Below are positions 1 to 12,029 of a DNA stretch of 64,000 nt, in pieces (within the stretch, counting starts at the first letter, position 1; every line of letters starts with the position of its first letter). The stretch is from positions 71,804 to 135,803 of the forward strand of contig BDDC01000045.1 of assembly GCA_001662425.1 (NCBI GenBank), in the 5' to 3' direction. The notes beneath the pieces are model-generated. The model saw only the letters and a list, made by a program, of their open reading frames with translations, did no database searches and had not been told where the DNA came from. Source of the DNA: Chlamydomonas sphaeroides. Lineage: Eukaryota; Chlorophyta; Chlorophyceae; Chlamydomonadales; Chlamydomonadaceae. The translations under genes and the position numbers were made by a program.

Positions 1-50
1 GGTCGCGAGCTGCGACTGGCAGCTTGCAGCGCGGCTTAGCAGCTACCTAA

Positions 51-3000
51 ATGGACTGGACCAGAAACCTGCGGGGTGGCGACAGCGGCTTTACACCGCG
101 TCGCGCCCGAACGACCGCTCCGCTCGGAGCCGAGAAGTCGAAGGACAAGGACAGCAAGGCCACCACGCCTGGCGTTACGAATGGGCTTGTGAGTGCCTGC
201 CACAGCTGGCAATTGCGGGTCAACAAGGCAACCCCCTTTTTGGGTGTGGCTTCGTGCCGGCTGTCGGATGCCGAAGTTGCACGCTCACGCGCAGGCGTCA
301 GTGCGCATCCAAGGCACAACCAGCGCTCGGAAGATGCAACTCGTCGTCGACCCGCAAGCACCGGACTCGCAACAACAGCGAGACGGCAACTCGCCCTCAA
401 AAGCTGGCCCACCCAGCGTGTACTCGGTATGTGCTGGCGCCACCAGGGGGCCCCTGAACCACCTCCCAACCTCATTTCAAGAGGGTTACGTGATTATCCA
501 GCCTTATGCGTGACAATGCCGCAGTCCCGTGGCTGGAAGAGGCCAGGAATTAGGGGCTGTCGTCAGCAGGTCTGAGCTGTGGTGCCCCCGCGGCCTCTGC
601 AACCGTCTGCAGGGAGACGGCGAGTACGACATGGATGGTGACATGATGTCCTTTGAGAACGACAGCGTCCGGGTGCGTTCAGCCTCCAGTGCCTGGCTCC
701 TGCACGCGACGTCTTCCCAGCTGCCGACAGCTCCGCGCGTTCCTGCGTACAGGTGTTTGTCCGCGTGCGGCCGCCGACGGAGCAAGAGCTTACCCACGGT
801 GCGGCAGGGCACGCATGGCACGCTTTCTGCCGACGCAAGCAGGCACCTGTACAAGCAACCTTCGGCGTCCGCCCGCAGACAAGCATGAACGCTGCCTCAA
901 CATCGTCGGCAGCAGGGAGCTGCAGCTGGCGGTCAAGGAGAAGCAGAACAACACGCACCGCTTCGTGTTCGACCAGGTCCTGCCAGAGAACACCACGCAG
1001 GAGAGCGTGTTCGAGCGTGAGTGTCCGTCTCTGCTGGCCCACAGGGCTGCCGTCCCACAGCTCTACGGGAGCTTTGGTTGCCACCAGGAGTCGGTTAGAC
1101 TTGCATTGGCTTCCCAAACTGAGGCATGTTTCCCTTCCGTTCTTGCGATGGAACGGTTACCCGCCCACCACCTGCCTGCCTAGTTGCCGGCCTGACTGCG
1201 GTGGACAACTGCCTCGCGGGCTACAACTCTTCTATCTTCGCCTACGGCCAGACGGGCGCCGGCAAGACGTTCACCGTCATTGGCCAGATCCACGACGCCG
1301 AGAAGCGCGGCCTGGCACCCCGCGTGTTTGAGTACCTCTTCACCAAGATCACGGAGAACGAGAACACGCGGGGGGCAGAGATGGTCAAGTGAGCATGAGG
1401 CGTGATGGGGCGTGATGGTCGATGCCGTGTTACATTGTCCAGGGCTTCTCGGCCGAGCCTTAGAGCGCAACCGTGCCGCGGGCCTCTTCCCGTCCTACCC
1501 TTAGAGGGGCATGCAAACATGTGATGGTGTGGGTGTGTGCTGCTGACCGCAGGTACAACTGCCGGTGCGCGTTTCTGGAGATCTACAACGAGACCATCGC
1601 GGACCTGCTGTGCCCGAACGCCCAGAACCTGCCCATCCGCGAGGACCCCGAGAAAGGCCCCTACGTAGAGGGCCTCTCCGAGCCTCCCGCCCTCAACGGT
1701 GCGCCCTGGCGCTCAACCCAACGCCCACGCTCAGCCTCACAATGCAGCTTGCTGTACCTCGCTCCAAGCGCCCGGCCGCGCGTGTGCGCCGCTACCTGAC
1801 ATGACGGTCGCTGACCGCGCTCTCATGTGTCCTGTGGCTGTTTTGCCGTTGGCCCCTTGGCTCCCACAGTGGACGAGATGCTGCAGCACCTGCTCAAGGG
1901 CGCCGAGAACCGGCACACGGGCGAGACGCGGCTCAACCGCGAGTCGAGCCGCTCGCACTCGGTGTTCATGTGCACCGTGGAGAAGACCGTCACCTCCAAC
2001 GGCATCTCCAAGTGCTACTACGCGCGCCTGAACCTCGTGGACCTGGCGGGTGAGAGGCCGGGTGTGAAAATGGTTTGGGAAGCTGGGCAGCACAGGGTAT
2101 GTCAAGGTCATGGATTGAACGGGTACGGAAGGCCAGGGTTGTCGCAGTGGGCCAGCAGCAGTGGGCAGGGGTTGCCTCCATCACGCGGGGCGATATGGCT
2201 GGTAGCTGCTCATTGCTGTGTTTGACGTGGTCGACCCTTGGTGCGGTGGCCCGCAGGCAGCGAGCGCACGGGCAGCGGCGCGCACGGCGGCAGCAACGTG
2301 ACGGGCGAGCACTTCAAGGAGGCGTGCCACATCAACAAATCGCTAACCGCGCTTGGCCGCGTGACTACGGAGCTGGTCAAGTCGCAGAAGAGCGGCGGCG
2401 GCGGCCACGTGCCCTACCGCGACTCCAAGCTCACCTTCCTGCTACAGGTGCGGCGCCGCGGCCTTGCCCTTGGCACGTGCTTGACCTTCCCCCGCTGATC
2501 GTCCCGTGGCTGCATTAGCTCACGTGATTGCTACCTGGCGAGGCCTGGTTGACGTGTGTCCCCGGTGCACCCCGCCCTGGCCAGTCATCGCTGGGCGGCA
2601 ACGCCAAGACGCTGATCATCGCCAACGTCAGCCCCTCGTCGGTCTGCGCGCACGAGACGCTCTCCACGCTGCGTTTCGCCAAGGTGCGGCGGTGCCATGT
2701 TGCCCATGGCCGCACTCTGCCCGTGGCGCAGCGCGTGCCGCCCGCCTCACCTGACGCCACGTGCGCGCCCGTGGCCCTTGCCTACACTATGCTTGACGAC
2801 TCCCTGCTCCTGTCAATCTTATCGGTATCCAGCATCTTACAGGATTGTCGCTGCCCAAACGCTCCCCCGCAGCAAACCAAGCACATCCGCAACGACGCCA
2901 AGGTCAACTGGACCGTGCAGGGCGACCGGCTGGCCATGCAGCGCGAGATCGACCGCCTGCGCATGGAGATCGCCAGCATGCGCTCCGGCATCACGGAGCC

Positions 3001-6000
3001 GCTGGTGCAGGCCAACGAGGAGCTCACGTCGCGCCTCAGCGAGTGAGTGCTCGCCTTGCTTCAGACGATGGGAGGCTCCTCGGCCCGCGGCTCGGCTGCG
3101 TGCTGTCCCGTTGGTTTGTGGCCAGAGTCGTTGGTGCTTGGGCGGCGGGCTGTCGCTTGACCACCTCTGCGTGCGGCTTGCCGCACGGGGCCCTGCCCGC
3201 AGCACTGCTAAGCAAGCCTTGCCGCGTCGTTCTCTCTTTACCCCGCAGCGAGCTAAAGCGGCGCGAGGAGCTGCAGCTGGAGCGCGACCGCATGCTCAAC
3301 GCGCTCAACCAGGCTCGCCGTGAGAACAAGCAGCTGGACCAGCGGCTGGTGGGCATCTCGGGACTCGGCGGAGAGGGGGCGCGCGGCGCTGGCGCGCTTG
3401 CGCAGCTGCTGGACCAGGTGAGGGCCGTTTGGGGTGTGCGGTTTGGTTGGGTGCGGGCATGTTTGCTGGCGATTAAAAGAGTTGGGCTGGGTTGGTATTG
3501 GTGAGTTGAAGGGGTTACAGGAGGGGGGGGCCGGGAGCGTGAGGGATGGACTCGTAGGTGGGTAGACGCAGGTGCCCTGAAGGTGTATCGTTGTGTGCTG
3601 TGCAGGTGGAGACGTTTGACGATGCCGGCTGGCGCCGCCGCACGGACCTGGCAGAGCTGTCTCAGCGCATGGCGGAGATGCAGCTGGAGGTTGAGCAGGC
3701 CGCCCGCGGCGCGGTCGAGCAGCAGCTCCTGACAGCGCGCACGGACCTGGCGGCGGCAAGCGCAAAGGTGCGGCCCCAGACCTCCCGCCAATCATCCCGC
3801 GCGCCTAACCTGCATAATCGCCCTAGCTCTCAGCGCCTTGCCTCACCCCGTGTCTGTCGTCGCAGTGCGGCTCGCTGTCGTCGGAGCTGGAGGCCGTGTG
3901 CACGGCGAAGGCCGAGCTGGAGAAGAACGCTGCGCTGCTGGCGGAGAACTTCGAGCAGCAGGGCACCGACCTGGCGGAGCAGCAGGAGGCGCTGGCGGCC
4001 ACCGTGTCAAGCCTTGAGGCGACCAAGGCACAGCGCGACGAGCTGAAGACGCAGCTGGAGCAGGAGCGCACGGCGCGCAGCGAGGTAGGGGGGCGCGGAG
4101 ACAGCTTACCGCCGTGCGGTGCTACTGGAGCCGGCACTGGGTTGCCTGGTAACGCGCACGTCGTTGCGGTACTTATGACAGGACCCGCCCCTGTGTTGCC
4201 GATTGCAGGTGGAGCGGCTGCTGGCGGAGGCGCGCGAGCAGGCCGCCGCTGCCGCAGCGGAGGTTCAGGACCAGCTGGCGGGCGAGCGCTCGCGCGTGGC
4301 GGAGCAGGCCGAGCAGCTGGCGGCGCTGCAGCAGCAGCTCGAGGCGGTGCAGGCCGAGGCGGTGCAGCTGACGGCCAAGCTGAGCGAGGTACGCTGCTGC
4401 TTGCCGTGCCTCCGCCTATCTTGAGGCAATCCTTTCAATCGGCCGCACCTCCGCCTCCCGTGCCCTGTACCTCGCTTGACACTGCAGGCGTCGGAGCAGC
4501 TGTCGCTGGCTAACCAGGACGCCACGAGCACGCGCAGCGAGCTGTCGGACCGCATCGCGCAGCTGGAGGCGCAGCTGGCCACCGCTGAGGCGACGGCCGT
4601 CGCCAACGGCTCTACCGCCGAGGGCCACGAGCGCGACCTCGCCGCCACCCGCGAAACGCTGGCTGGCCGCGAGGAGCGCCTGACCGAGACCGAGGCCTCG
4701 CTCGCGGCCAAGGCCGCCGAGTGTGCCGAGGCGCTGGCGCGCCTGGCCGAGACCGAGACCGCGCTGACTGAGCAGCGCACGGCGCGTGGCAGCGCTGAGG
4801 CCGAGGCCGCGTCCCTGGGCGCGGCGCTGAACGCACTGCGCGAGCAGCTGAGCACCGGCGAGGCCGGCGCCGCGGCACAGGCGGAAGAGCTGGGCCGCGT
4901 GCGCGTCGAGGCCGAGGCGCTGCGCAGCGAGCTCGGCGACAAGTCGGCGGCGCTGGAGGAGGCGGTCGCGCGCAGCGCCGCGTCGGCGGCCGAGGTGGTC
5001 CAGCTTTCGACGCGCGTGTCGGAGCTGGAGGCTGGCGTAGCCGAGCAGACCGGCGTGCGCGAGTCGGTCGAGGCCTCGCTGCGCGGCTCGGAACAGACGG
5101 TGGCGGAGCTGCGGCGGGAGCTGGCAGACATGGCGGAGCAGCTGGAGCGCTCGCGCAGCGAGGCCAGCACCGGCGAGCAGCGAGGCGCGGAGCTGGCGGA
5201 CCGCGTGGCGGCGCTTGAGGCGGCCAAGGCCGGTTTAGAAGCGCAGCTGGCGGCGCAGACGTCCGAGACGCAGGTGCGAAGGCCTCGGCTTTGCAAGAAC
5301 TGCAACTGATCAATTACTGGGGTGCGTGTTGTGCTGCTCCAATGTCCAGGAGCGCTCCGCGACCGTGGCTCAGCTGCAGTCGCGGCTGGCGGCGATGGAG
5401 GGCGCCAAGGCGGAGCTGGAGAAGCAGCTCGAGCAGGAGCGCGCCGCGGCGCGGGACAGCAAGGTGGCGGCGGATGCTGACATTCAGCAGCTGCGCACGC
5501 AGCTGGAACAGGTGCGTGTCCAAACCGCTCAGCCCGTCAGTCAGAGCCCCCATTGTCGCGTCGTAACCCTACGTTATGGTGTTGTTGGGCGAGTTGCTGG
5601 CGCCAAACGGGCTGTATGCTTGGCCGCGCAGGAGGAGACCAAAGTGCTCGACACGCTGCGCACCATGTCCGAGACGGCGGCGGCTAAGGACCGCCAGATC
5701 ACTGAGCTGGAGGAGCAGCACCTGGCCGAGGTGGCGGTGCTCAAGGACTCGCTGGACCGTCGCAACACCGAGATCAAGGCGTGAGTGCGGGGTGGATTGG
5801 CGGCTTCACATAGGGCGGGGGGCACGGATAGGAAGCTGGTCGTTGGCCTAGAGGCAGGGGCCCGGCTGGACTAAGAGTGTGCGTGTGGTGCGTGTATGGC
5901 GTCTGCAGGCGCGACCAGGAGCTGATCAAATCCAACTTCCAGCTGAAGGGAGAGATCGAGCGCCTGCACAGCGTGCTGGAGCAGAGCCGGCGAGAGGTGG

Positions 6001-7174
6001 CGTCCAGCAAGGTGCGGTGGGGGCCGGGGCCCGGCCACGCGCTGTTGGGAGAACAAAGCGAGGTGCACAACCGCGGAGTTCGCTTGTCCGCCTGCGGCAG
6101 GTGAGCCGGCCTCAGCAACGAGCATCGCCGCGTGACCCTTTGCGCCCGCTGTGCTCCCCTCCTGCCTGCAGGCGGCCCAGGAGCAGATGGCCTCGTCGCA
6201 CAGCACCATGGCGGCCGGCATGAACGAGCGCCTCACGAAGCAGGCGGAGCGCTTCACCGAGCTCAGCAAGGTGCGCCAGCCAACGCAGACGGCCGCGGCA
6301 TTAGCCCGGGTCGCAATACTGCACCCGGCTCCGCGTCACCACTGCTTATCCCTTTTGCTCCTGCAGAAGCACGACGCGCTCAAGCAGCAGTTTGACGTCT
6401 CTCAGCGCGAGATCGAGTACTGGAAGACCAAGAGCGAGCGGATGGACCACGCCATGGCGGACGTGGACCGGCTCATCAAGTTCGCCCGCAACCCGCCCGA
6501 CTCGGCCCGCTCGTCTCTCATCATGTGAGCCCGCAACCCCCAGCACCCTAGTCGCCCACGCGCGCACAGCGAACCGTACCACGCCCTCCTGCAAGCTGCA
6601 CCGGCCATTCGGCTTCCTCTAATCGCCACCTGGCACCCTGGCGCCTGCCTTGACAGGGCGCGCAGCGACCACATGTCGCCCACCTGGGCCAGCGGCATGT
6701 CGGGCTCCCGCGCCACGGGCCCCGCTGTGGTCGGCGGCGGTGTCGGCTCCCTGTCGCTGCGCATCACGGAGTCGCCCTCCAGCTCGCCGCGCGTGCCCAC
6801 TGGGTGAGCACACGCGGGCAGTGCCCACCGCACTGTTCCCGACTTTGGCTCCTGGGTTGCAAGCCAGTGCGTGCCCTTGGCTAAGGTGGCATGCGTGTTG
6901 CGCCCCAGCGGTGCCGCTAGGGCACTGTTGGGCAGGGGGCGTGTGGTTTACCGTGTGAATCCAAGCGCTGACCCCATGCCCCGTGGCTGCTTGCGTGCCG
7001 CCCCTCAGCCGGTATTCGCAGATAAGCCCCCTAGGGTCCAAGGTGGGCAGCGTGGGCGTGAGCGGCAGCCACCGCATCGACGCCGATGAGGACGGCGAGG
7101 AGTGGAGCTCGCGACCGCCGCTGCCGGACACCGTGAGCCCGGGCGACCAGCTGCCCATGCCGATTGACGCGTAA
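51..7174 (+). CDS. Kinesin-12-like plus-end motor with long coiled coil
   Basis: ATP-driven microtubule motor. My model has 23 exons (51-188, 295-426, 613-672, 753-798, 879-1016, 1184-1388, 1553-1698, 1870-2049, 2257-2447, 2585-2683, 2873-3042, 3249-3417, 3606-3767, 3866-4084, 4209-4388, 4488-5273, 5350-5511, 5632-5780, 5909-6011, 6172-6270, 6367-6524, 6657-6803, 7009-7174), 1,334 codons plus stop, all phases consistent. The motor starts near residue 111 (VFVRVRPP). It has the P-loop GQTGAGKT (193-200), switch I NRESSRSHS (311-319) and switch II DLAGSE (346-351). The motor is followed by KHIRNDAKVN, which resembles the kinesin-12 (KIF15/POK) neck, then about 700 residues of Glu/Ala/Leu coiled coil and a Ser/Pro-rich tail. 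An N-terminal Arg-rich extension precedes the motor, as in plant kinesin-12. In that family the motor acts on spindles or division structures; the role here is inferred. The ATG at 51 was chosen because the first three exons join in phase; the ATG at 631 is an alternative. Confidence 0.9.
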
Positions 7175-7907
7175 GGCGGCCATGGCTGGTGTTGGGTAGA
7201 AGTCTTGGGCGTAGTGGGTTGGGGCTAGAGCTGGTGTCAAGGTCGTGGGCGTAGTGGAGCGTGACGGTTGCTGGCTCCTGGGCCGCCGCCTGCCTATGGT
7301 GGCGCTGCAGTGTACGTATGATGGCCATGGAGGGTCGTGATTGCTGTACATTCGGCGAAGCCCGCGCTCGTGTGCGCGCTAGGCGAATGCTGATGTTAGC
7401 GGCGTGGGGCGCGTGGGCCCCGCGTCGAGTCGCTGGAGCAGGTGGTTTGATGATGGTGTGATGTGGCAGTGGCAGCGAGGGAGCAGGAAGGATACAAGGC
7501 CGGAGCTTGGCTGGGGTGCCGCAACGCGGCGCATGGGTAGCAAGTAGGCAGTGAGGTCTAGCATGGTTACAGGGATGGATTGTCGAGTCACTCGACAAAG
7601 CGAGAGCGCACACGTACATCACGATGCGCAGTAGGCGACTTCGCCAGACGTGAGGCTCATGCTGCTGGGCGGCTCTGCTCGCATCCGCCGGCCGCACGTG
7701 TGCGCGCGGCCTGTAGCCCCGTCGGCAACTGGCCCTAACACTGTGCTGCACCAAGGCGGTTGAGGCACTGAGCCAACATGAGCCCATTCTTGGTTGCAAG
7801 TGAGCGGCATGGCCCAGGGCCCCCGCAGCAGCGCAGAGGCTCCCCCGCAATCGGCCAGAGGCCGCGGTGTAAGGATTGAGTTTCATTGGTGCGTGGCGCG
7901 GCCGCGC
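7175..7907. other. Convergent 3' region between kinesin and LSM7
   Basis: This holds the 3' ends of two convergent genes. I see no convincing coding exon on either strand. A TGTAA-type signal for the minus-strand gene lies at 7567-7571; no TGTAA was seen for the kinesin on the plus strand. Confidence 0.6.
7567..7571 (-). terminator. Putative poly(A) signal TGTAA for LSM7
   Basis: TTACA on the plus strand reads TGTAA on the minus strand, about 340 bases beyond the LSM7 stop. TGTAA is the usual polyadenylation signal of Chlamydomonas-type algae. The pentamer alone is weak evidence. Confidence 0.4.
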
Positions 7908-8529
7908 CTACTCGTCGTCGCCGCCCTCCCCGTCCGCCCCCTGCTGTTGGAGGAAGGGGTTGGCAATCTCCTCCATGCCGTTCGACGGTGCCACCAACAT
8001 CACGGCAGTCCCGCGGCACACCTGTCACGCCAAGCAGGGTAGCGGTGCACGTCAGCTGATGGCGGTCGATCGTGTCGATGGAAGGTGCGGCCCACCAGCA
8101 GCGGATTGGGGGCCACGCCAGCTCTTGCCTTGCGCACGCCGCGTCACACTCACCAGTAGGCCAAGCAACCGCGTCTCGTCGGTCACGCTGAGCGGGTCCT
8201 CGGGGTCTGCACAGCACGGCACACCACCAGTGTGTGAAAACACGCTTCTCCCCTCCACCTCTGCCTGTCCCTAGCTTGCGTTCCCTACCCCGGAGGTACT
8301 CCACCGCCTCATCGAGCACCAGGTTGAGCAGCTGGTCATAGCCCTTCAGTATGCCTTGCACTGTGGGACATGGGCGCGGGCGCCATCTGCATGCTGCTCC
8401 TTGCCAGCGGTCTCCGACAACCGCATGCTGTGATAGCGCACCTTCGCGGCCGCCTGCAAGCTTCACGCGCACGCCCTTGTCGACAAGCTTGGCGAGGTCG
8501 AGCGCCGACTCCTTCGGCTTTCCCGCCAT
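7908..8529 (-). CDS. LSM7: U6 snRNA-associated Sm-like protein LSm7
   Basis: Subunit of the heptameric LSm rings: LSm2-8 binds the U6 snRNA 3' end in the nucleus, and LSm1-7 works in cytoplasmic mRNA decapping. Four exons on the minus strand (8442-8529, 8289-8360, 8154-8206, 7908-8021) give 108 residues; human LSm7 has 103. The Sm1 motif is seen as VRVKLAGGREVQGILKGYD followed by LLNLVLDEAVEYLR. The Sm2 motif is in the last exon as VCRGTAVMLVAPSNGMEEI. The C-terminus (NPFLQQQGADGEGGDDE) matches the NPFIQQQ ending of the family. The ATG at 8529 starts MAGKPKESALDLAKLVDK, aligning with the family N-terminus. It is divergent to ABCI10, with about 300 bases between the two starts. Confidence 0.97.
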
Positions 8530-8827
8530 GCTGGTTGCGTGATCTAGCCCTCTAGCAAGACGAGATAGTGACTGTCGTGGATGCTGGGCTCGTCGGAATG
8601 ATCGGGGCGCGTTTTAGGGCAGAGGTGCCGGGCCAAGCGATGGGCTGAACCAGCTGCAAAGTTGACAATAACAACTGTGCAATGTTGAAACAGCGACAGT
8701 GTGTTATAGAAAGTCAATTACCAGCGTCACTGTGTCCAACTCGCGCTGCCGCTCATTCGCCTTCGCTGGGAAGTGCCGCTCAACTCCTTTCCTGCACGAA
8801 CGCTGCATCAAGTTGTTATTTAACGGC
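8530..8827. promoter_or_regulatory. Divergent upstream region of LSM7 and ABCI10
   Basis: About 298 bases separate the two start codons, so both promoters and 5' UTRs must fit here or overlap. The segment has AT-richer patches around 8655-8690. An out-of-frame ATG at 8682 opens a short frame overlapping the ABCI10 start. I see no defined element such as a TATA box. Confidence 0.4.
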
Positions 8828-10459
8828 ATGCAGGCGCTTGGCCGCAGCGCGCCGGCGTCGCGCTCTCACGCCGGTGCCAGCGGCGCCAGCCGTCGGCGAA
8901 GCCTCGGCGGTCGTGCAGCCCCGCCACTGACACCACGTCTTCCCGAACCCAGCCTAGAAGCAGGGACCCCCAGCCTCCGGACGCTGACGGGCTGCTCCGC
9001 CAGCACCAGCGGCGCCAGTGCGGCCAGCACCGCCTCCTCCACGCGCCGGACATCATCGCCCAACTCGGTCATTATCCATGACCTGCGCCTTGCGCTCGGC
9101 CGCTCAGGCGCCAAGCGCCCCGTGCTCAACGGAGTGTCGCTGCAGATCCGCCGGGGGTCGCTGCACATGCTGCTGGGACCCAATGGCTGCGGCAAGAGCA
9201 CGCTGCTCAAAGTGCTTGGCGGGCTGCTGGTACCGGACAGTGGACTGATCGACGCCGACCAGCCCAGCGGTTTCGTGTTTCAGAACCCGGACCACCAAGT
9301 CGTCATGCCCACGGTCGCGGCGGACGTGGCGTTCGGGCTGGGCAGGTAGGGCGGCGGCCACCGGCGCGGCGTGGCGTATCGGACAGGGGATAGGACATCC
9401 CTCCTCAGCGGGACCGGGGTCATCGGGGCGAACGCGTGGGGCCTGGCTCGGCAGGAACCCAAGCAGACCGCCTGTGACCTGGAGCTGTTTCGGTTGCAAT
9501 GCCCGCTGCTGACGGCCTCCGGCCCCACCCACGGTGCCTGATCCGCTCGGGCTGCTGTGCGCCCGCAGGTACGACATGAGCGAGGCGGAGGTGTCGGGGG
9601 CAGTGCGCGACGCCCTGGCCCTGGTCAACATGGAGGACTTCATGCACCGGGCCACGCACACGCTGTCGGGAGGGCAGCGCCAGCGCGTGGCCATCGCAGG
9701 CGAGTGGCCTCCGCACACACGCCCTGTGCGGCAGGCAGCTGCGCAGCAGCAGGGTTTCTGCTTCCTGCGGTGGACGCTGAGGCGGCCGGCTTGCTGGGGG
9801 TGACGTGGAGGGTGCAGCGTGAGCTACACCGATCAAAGTGTGGTGGTATCAGACGGGACACATTCCTTGTCTCACGTAACAGAGGGGGCTGGTGGTCGTA
9901 CCCTCCGTGCGACGGGTGCTGCTGTGGCCGGCGTCGTGACCCCGGACCCACCGTGGCCCGCAGGCGCGCTGGCGGAGAACCCCAAGCTGCTGTTGCTGGA
10001 CGAGCTGACCACGTTCCTGGACCGAGAGGACCAGTTTGGTGTGCTGCAGGCGGTGCGCAACATCACCTCGGCCGCGAACGACGTGACCGCCATCTGGGTC
10101 ACGCACAGGTACGGCAGGCGGCGGCGGGCTGCACCACGTCAGACCCTCCGGGGAGTGGCGCATGGGCAGGCTGCGCTGTGCAAGCGTGTGCTCTGGCGGG
10201 TGGATGGCCTAATCACAGGCGAGGTTGTGACCCCCCGGCAGCGTCCGTGCTGGCTAACACGGCCGCCGAAGCAAGATACGGTCGCGATGCCTGCACCTCG
10301 CGCTCCACCGAGTTCCGCGGTGCACGTCCCGCCCTGGCCAGGTTCGAGGAGCTGCAGTTCGCCGACACGGCCAGCTACATGGAGAATGGCCGCGTGGCCT
10401 TCACGGGCACGCCTGAGGAGGCCAAGGCATACATGCGGAAGCTGGGGGCGCCCCTGTAG
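8828..10459 (+). CDS. ABCI10: Plastid ABC transporter ATPase, ABCI10 type
   Basis: Soluble ATPase of a prokaryote-type (ECF/CbiO-like) ABC importer in the chloroplast envelope; the substrate is not known from sequence. Four exons (8828-9345, 9569-9699, 9964-10108, 10342-10459) give 303 residues. The first about 75 residues are Ser/Ala/Arg-rich, a likely transit peptide. Seen: Walker A GPNGCGKST (117-125), Q-loop FQNPDHQ, signature LSGGQRQR (205-212), Walker B LLLLDE (225-230), and H-loop WVTHR (261-265). The D-loop region reads LDELTTFLD instead of the usual LDEPT; as I recall, this is characteristic of plant ABCI10. The C-terminus MENGRVAFTGTPEEA is typical of CbiO ATPases. Intron 2 appears to use a GC donor (9700-9701). 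The upstream frame lacks an ATG (only GTG at 8699), so I chose 8828. Confidence 0.94.
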
Positions 10460-12029
10460 GGCCATAGCTGATGGGTCTTGGGCCAGCGCTTAGGGATGGG
10501 TTGGGGCTGCCGCTGCGTTAGGACGAGGCCACGGCGGGCCAATGAGCTGCCGTCCAGTTGGTTGCCGGCAGAGGCTGTGTCTTGGGGACTTGCTGCCGGT
10601 GTGGGGATGGTGTTTTGCACGCACTCACTGCTGGAGCTGGGTAGGCATGTCCCACATGCAGAGGTCGCAAGCTGCAAGTGACACATGCGGCGATAGGCAC
10701 GCGCGTGTACCGCATCCATGACTCGCAATGTTACAGCTTACAACACCTTGTGCGGTGTGCGATCAGACGCGCATCTTTAGGCAAGGCGTCGGCCCCGCGG
10801 CCTGCCACGCCGCTAGGTCAGCAGCAATGCTAGTACCAACAGGCGTGCCGGCCCTGAATGTGGCCCATACGCGGGGCGGCCAACAACCCCATGCAGCAAA
10901 GGAAGCACCGCCATGGCAGCGGTGCACCAAAACTCGCGGCACGCACATGCATAGGCCGCGGCGAGGCCTACAACCGTGGAGCTCCTTGGCGCCACGCTGG
11001 TGGGCTCTGACGTGTGGCCGGCCGTTGCAAAACGAGAAGCCGCAGAAAGCAAAACCGCAACACGGGAAGCGTCGGCGCCCGATCGGGCAGCAGACACACC
11101 CGGCTACTCCACCTCGCCCTACCCAGCTCGCGCTGCAGGCACTGGTTGCACAAAACGACACGGGTGTACTGAGCAAGGCTTCTGCAGGCCAAGACATAGC
11201 GGCTATGCGCTTTGCCGCCGTGGACAGGCACCACAACCCGGAACCCAGAACCTGAAACCGACCAAACCGCACACATGACCGCACGTGTCTTCCACCCACC
11301 GCTGGCACCGCTGAGCGGCTGGCAGCAAGAACAGAAAGAATGTCACTCCTCACAGCCACACAACCAACGCCAAGACGTCTCCTGCAGCCCGCCGAATGCA
11401 CCGCTCCTCCGGCGCTAGCTGTCAGGGCCATCCGGGCCGCGCCCTCGCGTATTGCACAAGCACCAGGCCAAGCCGCGCACCCGCTGACCGACGCACGAGC
11501 ACCAGCCAGGTGGCCGGCACTCCGGTCGGCCGAAGTGCAGGCACAGCCTCGGCCCCCCTACGTCCAACTCACCAAGCGCAGAACACGGCAGAACGCACAA
11601 ACCGCCACGCCCGTCGAGAGCAACCCCTGCCCAGCGAGGCCGCACAGCAATGCGCTCGCCGAACCAACGCCTAGCCGCCGCCGGCACGTACACCTCTGGC
11701 CTCTGCCCCATAGCAGCTCCCCTTTTCGACATGCAGCGCTTTCCGCTGACCCAGCAACCGCACGCGCCCTGGACCAGCCCGGACGAGCTGGCCCAGTACC
11801 ACTCACGTCTCGCCAAGCCCACCCAGCTCGCACCCTGCAAACCTTGCAATCCACGCCGCCGCCACCTCTCCCCGAGCAGGCCGCCCCAGGCCTTGGCCGC
11901 CGGCAGTCGCCAACGTACCATAAGCGCCCCGCGGCCGCTCGTCCTTAGTACACGTGGCCCCGCCGCTCCCATGCTCACGTTTCACACGCCACTCAGAGCC
12001 GCGCCGCATTGGCTGCGCGCCTTTGAAGT
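10460..12029. other. Convergent intergenic region ABCI10/EXECUTER
   Basis: About 1.6 kb between the stops of two convergent genes. Open frames exist on both strands (for example 11340-11948 and 11415-11978) but are Pro/Ala/Arg shadows of high-GC DNA without family motifs or credible splice partners. Probably long 3' UTRs plus spacer. TTACA at about 10732 could serve as a distant minus-strand poly(A) signal. Confidence 0.5.

Noticed and set aside
4265..5305. 346-codon minus-strand open frame
   Set aside because: Antisense to the large coiled-coil exon of the kinesin; its Ser/Ala/Arg composition follows from Glu/Ala/Leu codons on the other strand.
8682..8930. 82-codon frame overlapping the ABCI10 start, with a transit-peptide-like beginning
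   Set aside because: It ends without reaching the conserved ATPase frame; the 8828 frame runs straight into the ABC domain.
11340..11978. Overlapping long frames on both strands between ABCI10 and EXECUTER
   Set aside because: Neither has recognisable motifs; both are typical of high-GC non-coding DNA.
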